From the NCBI GenBank assembly GCA_029240245.1, contig JARBTJ010000006.1, positions 40,258-104,257 of the forward strand: a DNA stretch of 64,000 nt, given 5' to 3'. The DNA comes from Herbinix sp. (lineage in GTDB: Bacteria > Bacillota > Clostridia > Lachnospirales > Lachnospiraceae). Below are positions 62,006 through 64,000 of this stretch, piece after piece. The position numbers and the translations under genes are program-made. Under the pieces are notes generated by a model, which was not told the origin of the DNA, searched no databases, and worked only from the letters and a program-made list of their open reading frames with translations. Within the stretch, counting starts at the first letter, position 1; every line of letters starts with the position of its first letter.

Positions 62006-62938
62006 ATGATAGTAAAGGTAGATGGATTAGTAAAGCGTTATGAAAAATTAGTAGCACTCGATTATCTTGATTTAGAGGTGGAGGAAGGAGAGATCTTTGG
62101 ATTGCTCGGACCCAACGGTTCCGGTAAGACTACGGCGATTAATTGCATTCTTTCCTTACTACGATATGATAAGGGTACGATTGAAATCTTCGGAAAGCGA
62201 ATGGAACCAAATGCATATCAGTTGAAGAAGGATATGGGAATTATTATGCAGAATGTTGCTGTTTTTGATGAATTGACCGTATATGAGAATATTTCTTATT
62301 TTTGCAGCCTTTATATTAAAGATAAGAATGAAGTGAAACGTTTGACAAAAGAGGCAATTGAATTCGTTTCTCTAGAGGATTATACAAAATTTTATCCCAA
62401 GAAATTAAGCGGTGGCTTACTCAGAAGATTAAACATTGCTTGTGGAATCGTTCATAAGCCAAAATTAATCATACTGGATGAGCCCACAGTGGCAGTCGAT
62501 CCTCAAAGCCGTAATAAAATTTTGGAGGGTATCAAAAAGCTCAATCAGGAAGGAGCAACTATTATTTATACCTCTCATTATATGGAGGAAGTGGAGCAGC
62601 TGTGCAATAATATAGCAATTATTGATAAAGGTAGGGTTATTGCGAAGGGGACAAAAGAAGAGCTAAAAAATATGATTTCCATCGGTGAGAAGATAACCAT
62701 TGAGGTTTATCGTATGGAAGAAAAACATCTAGAAGAACTGGAGCAATTACCGAATATTTATTCCGTTGATTATAAAGATAACCGTCTGGAAATCAAATCG
62801 GGAAGAGGTAAAAATAATCTCGTCACCGTCCTTCAGTTCTTATCGGATAAGAACATAAGCTTCGGAAGAGTATTAACCGAATTACCTACTTTAAACGATG
62901 TATTTCTGGAGATCACAGGCAAGGAATTAAGAGACTAA
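62006..62938 (+). CDS. ABC exporter ATP-binding protein (DRA/CcmA type)
   Basis: 310 residues. Walker A GPNGSGKTTAIN, Q-loop IIMQNVAVFDELTVYENI, signature LSGGLLRRLNIA, Walker B LIILDEPTVAVDPQSR and switch His in IYTSHYMEEVEQL. The C-terminal extension with DVFLEITGKELRD is usual for ABC-2 exporters. ATG 62006 after TTAGGAGGATAAAT. Pairs with the permease that follows. Confidence 0.93.
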   Translation: MIVKVDGLVKRYEKLVALDYLDLEVEEGEIFGLLGPNGSGKTTAINCILSLLRYDKGTIEIFGKRMEPNAYQLKKDMGIIMQNVAVFDELTVYENISYFCSLYIKDKNEVKRLTKEAIEFVSLEDYTKFYPKKLSGGLLRRLNIACGIVHKPKLIILDEPTVAVDPQSRNKILEGIKKLNQEGATIIYTSHYMEEVEQLCNNIAIIDKGRVIAKGTKEELKNMISIGEKITIEVYRMEEKHLEELEQLPNIYSVDYKDNRLEIKSGRGKNNLVTVLQFLSDKNISFGRVLTELPTLNDVFLEITGKELRD

Positions 62939-63043
62939 GAACATTTTCCTGAAAGGCTGATGGAGTTAATACTAAGACCAATTTACAGTCGCAAGAAGGA
63001 TAGAATATGTAAAATGCCTGTTTTACAGGTGAATGGAGGTATT

Positions 63044-64000
63044 ATGAGCTTTCAATTATATAAAGCCAGAATAAAATGTCTGGTACGCAACAAGGAAGTT
63101 ATGTTCTGGAGCTTTTTATTCCCAATATTACTGGCTTCTTGTTTCTTTTTCACGTTTTCGAATTTCTGGACCATGGAATCCTTTGAAACAATAGCCATTG
63201 TCTATGATAATGAAGGAACCGAGAATGATCCGTTAAAAGAAGCAATGGAAGCAGCCAAAATGTCAAACGGTACTCCGATTTTTGAGATTACCTATACGGA
63301 TAAAGAAAGCGCAGCAAAGCTTTTGGAAGAAGGTGAAATAAAAGCTTATATTGTAGGCAGCAGCGATCCTGTTCTTTATGTTAAACAAAACGGTATCAAT
63401 GAAACCATCATTAAATCATTTTTAGACAGTTACCGTCAAATCGCTTTTTCGGTAGAAAATATACTGAAGACCAATCCTGAGGCGATTGCCAACGGACTAA
63501 TGACTGATGTGATGGACTATGACAGCTTTGTCACAGAAGCAGTTGATGAGAAAAAGCCGGATATCATATTAACCTTTTTCTATGCACTACTTGCGTATAC
63601 TTGCATCTTCGCCGCTAATGTAGGACTTGATGAGGTAATTAATATTCAGGCAGACCAGTCCATTCGGGGAGCCAGGTTAAATGTATCTCCTATCGGTAAA
63701 ATGAAACTGTTTTTGTGTAATCTCCTAGCATCCTATACCACCTACTGTGCAAGTATAATACTGTTGTTTGTTTATATGTATTTTATAATAAAGGTTGACT
63801 TTGGTGATAATTTATTACTAACCTTCTTGACCTGCTTAATTGGGTCTCTTACCGGATTGACCCTTGGGACTACGATTGGTGTATGGGTAAAGAAAAAGGC
63901 AGAAACCAAGGAAGCGATATTAACCTTGATTGTGCTTGGAGGTGGATTTTTATCCGGTTTGATGGCCGCAGATATGAAATATATCATTGCGGATAAAGTA
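63044..64000 (+). CDS. ABC-2 type permease (3' end outside window)
   Basis: 319 codons visible with no stop. MSFQLYKARIKCLVRNKEVMFWSFLFPILLASCFFF is the usual first membrane segment, followed by an extracytoplasmic region of about 140 residues and further membrane segments (IILTFFYALLAYTCIF, LASYTTYCASIILLFVYMYFII, LLLTFLTCLIGSLTGLTLG). ATGGAGGTATT precedes the ATG. Substrate of the exporter unknown. Confidence 0.92.
   Translation, partial: MSFQLYKARIKCLVRNKEVMFWSFLFPILLASCFFFTFSNFWTMESFETIAIVYDNEGTENDPLKEAMEAAKMSNGTPIFEITYTDKESAAKLLEEGEIKAYIVGSSDPVLYVKQNGINETIIKSFLDSYRQIAFSVENILKTNPEAIANGLMTDVMDYDSFVTEAVDEKKPDIILTFFYALLAYTCIFAANVGLDEVINIQADQSIRGARLNVSPIGKMKLFLCNLLASYTTYCASIILLFVYMYFIIKVDFGDNLLLTFLTCLIGSLTGLTLGTTIGVWVKKKAETKEAILTLIVLGGGFLSGLMAADMKYIIADKV

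Overview
The window looks like chromosomal DNA of an anaerobic, low-GC Clostridia, most likely a Lachnospiraceae of the Clostridium phytofermentans/Anaerocolumna kind. This is inferred from gene content and gene order: a FabT-FabK type fatty-acid operon, a type III glutamine synthetase, rubrerythrin, DUF5721 and DUF6320 proteins, a CIRCE element and strong GGAGG ribosome sites. No 16S gene is present to prove it.

Layout. 1-7.2 kb: a DUF1015 protein (partial), rubrerythrin, a YesL-like membrane protein, type III glutamine synthetase, and a large tail-fibre-like protein on the minus strand. 7.4-18.2 kb: a complete type II fatty-acid synthesis and malonyl-CoA cluster (fabT, fabH, acpP, fabK, fabD, fabG, fabF, accB, fabZ, accC, accD, accA) with a perfect FabT operator next to its promoter. 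18.4-28.6 kb: scattered housekeeping and hypothetical genes (C39-like peptidase, ABC-F ATPase, SGNH hydrolase, aldo/keto reductase, esterase, condensation-like acyltransferase, DUF6320, TraX). 28.8-34.5 kb: DUF5721, a CIRCE-controlled htpG with an odd Cys/His-rich insertion, degV, tRNA-Pro and a GNAT acetyltransferase.

34,618-49,328 is a 14.7-kb integrative island in the 3' end of a tRNA-Thr gene, bounded by a 43-bp direct repeat. It has a tyrosine integrase, a CI/Cro-like switch with four regularly spaced operators, a Rha-like protein, an excisionase-like protein, a DUF3987 primase/helicase-like protein, many tiny genes, a sigma-70-type factor preceded by an array of short palindromes, and cargo that looks defensive: an FRG-domain protein, a DUF4145 gene interrupted by UGA, and a large P-loop ATPase. 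No capsid, portal or large terminase gene is seen, so it resembles a phage satellite rather than a full prophage.

49.6-64 kb: a second degV, a collagen-like/beta-helix surface protein, and a sulfonate/taurine-type ABC transporter whose ATPase gene is split inside its Walker A codons by a 3.8-kb serine-recombinase element carrying a GH30 glycosidase. Precise excision would restore the ATPase frame. Next come a NarL-type two-component system, an isochorismatase-like hydrolase and the start of an ABC-2 exporter.

The intergenic DNA is unusually structured. Three kinds of repeated palindromic element are present: one containing a 5S-rRNA-like segment, one that folds as a four-way junction with covarying stems, and a terminator-like family. 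There is also a tandem array of Shine-Dalgarno/anti-Shine-Dalgarno hairpins directly before fabK.
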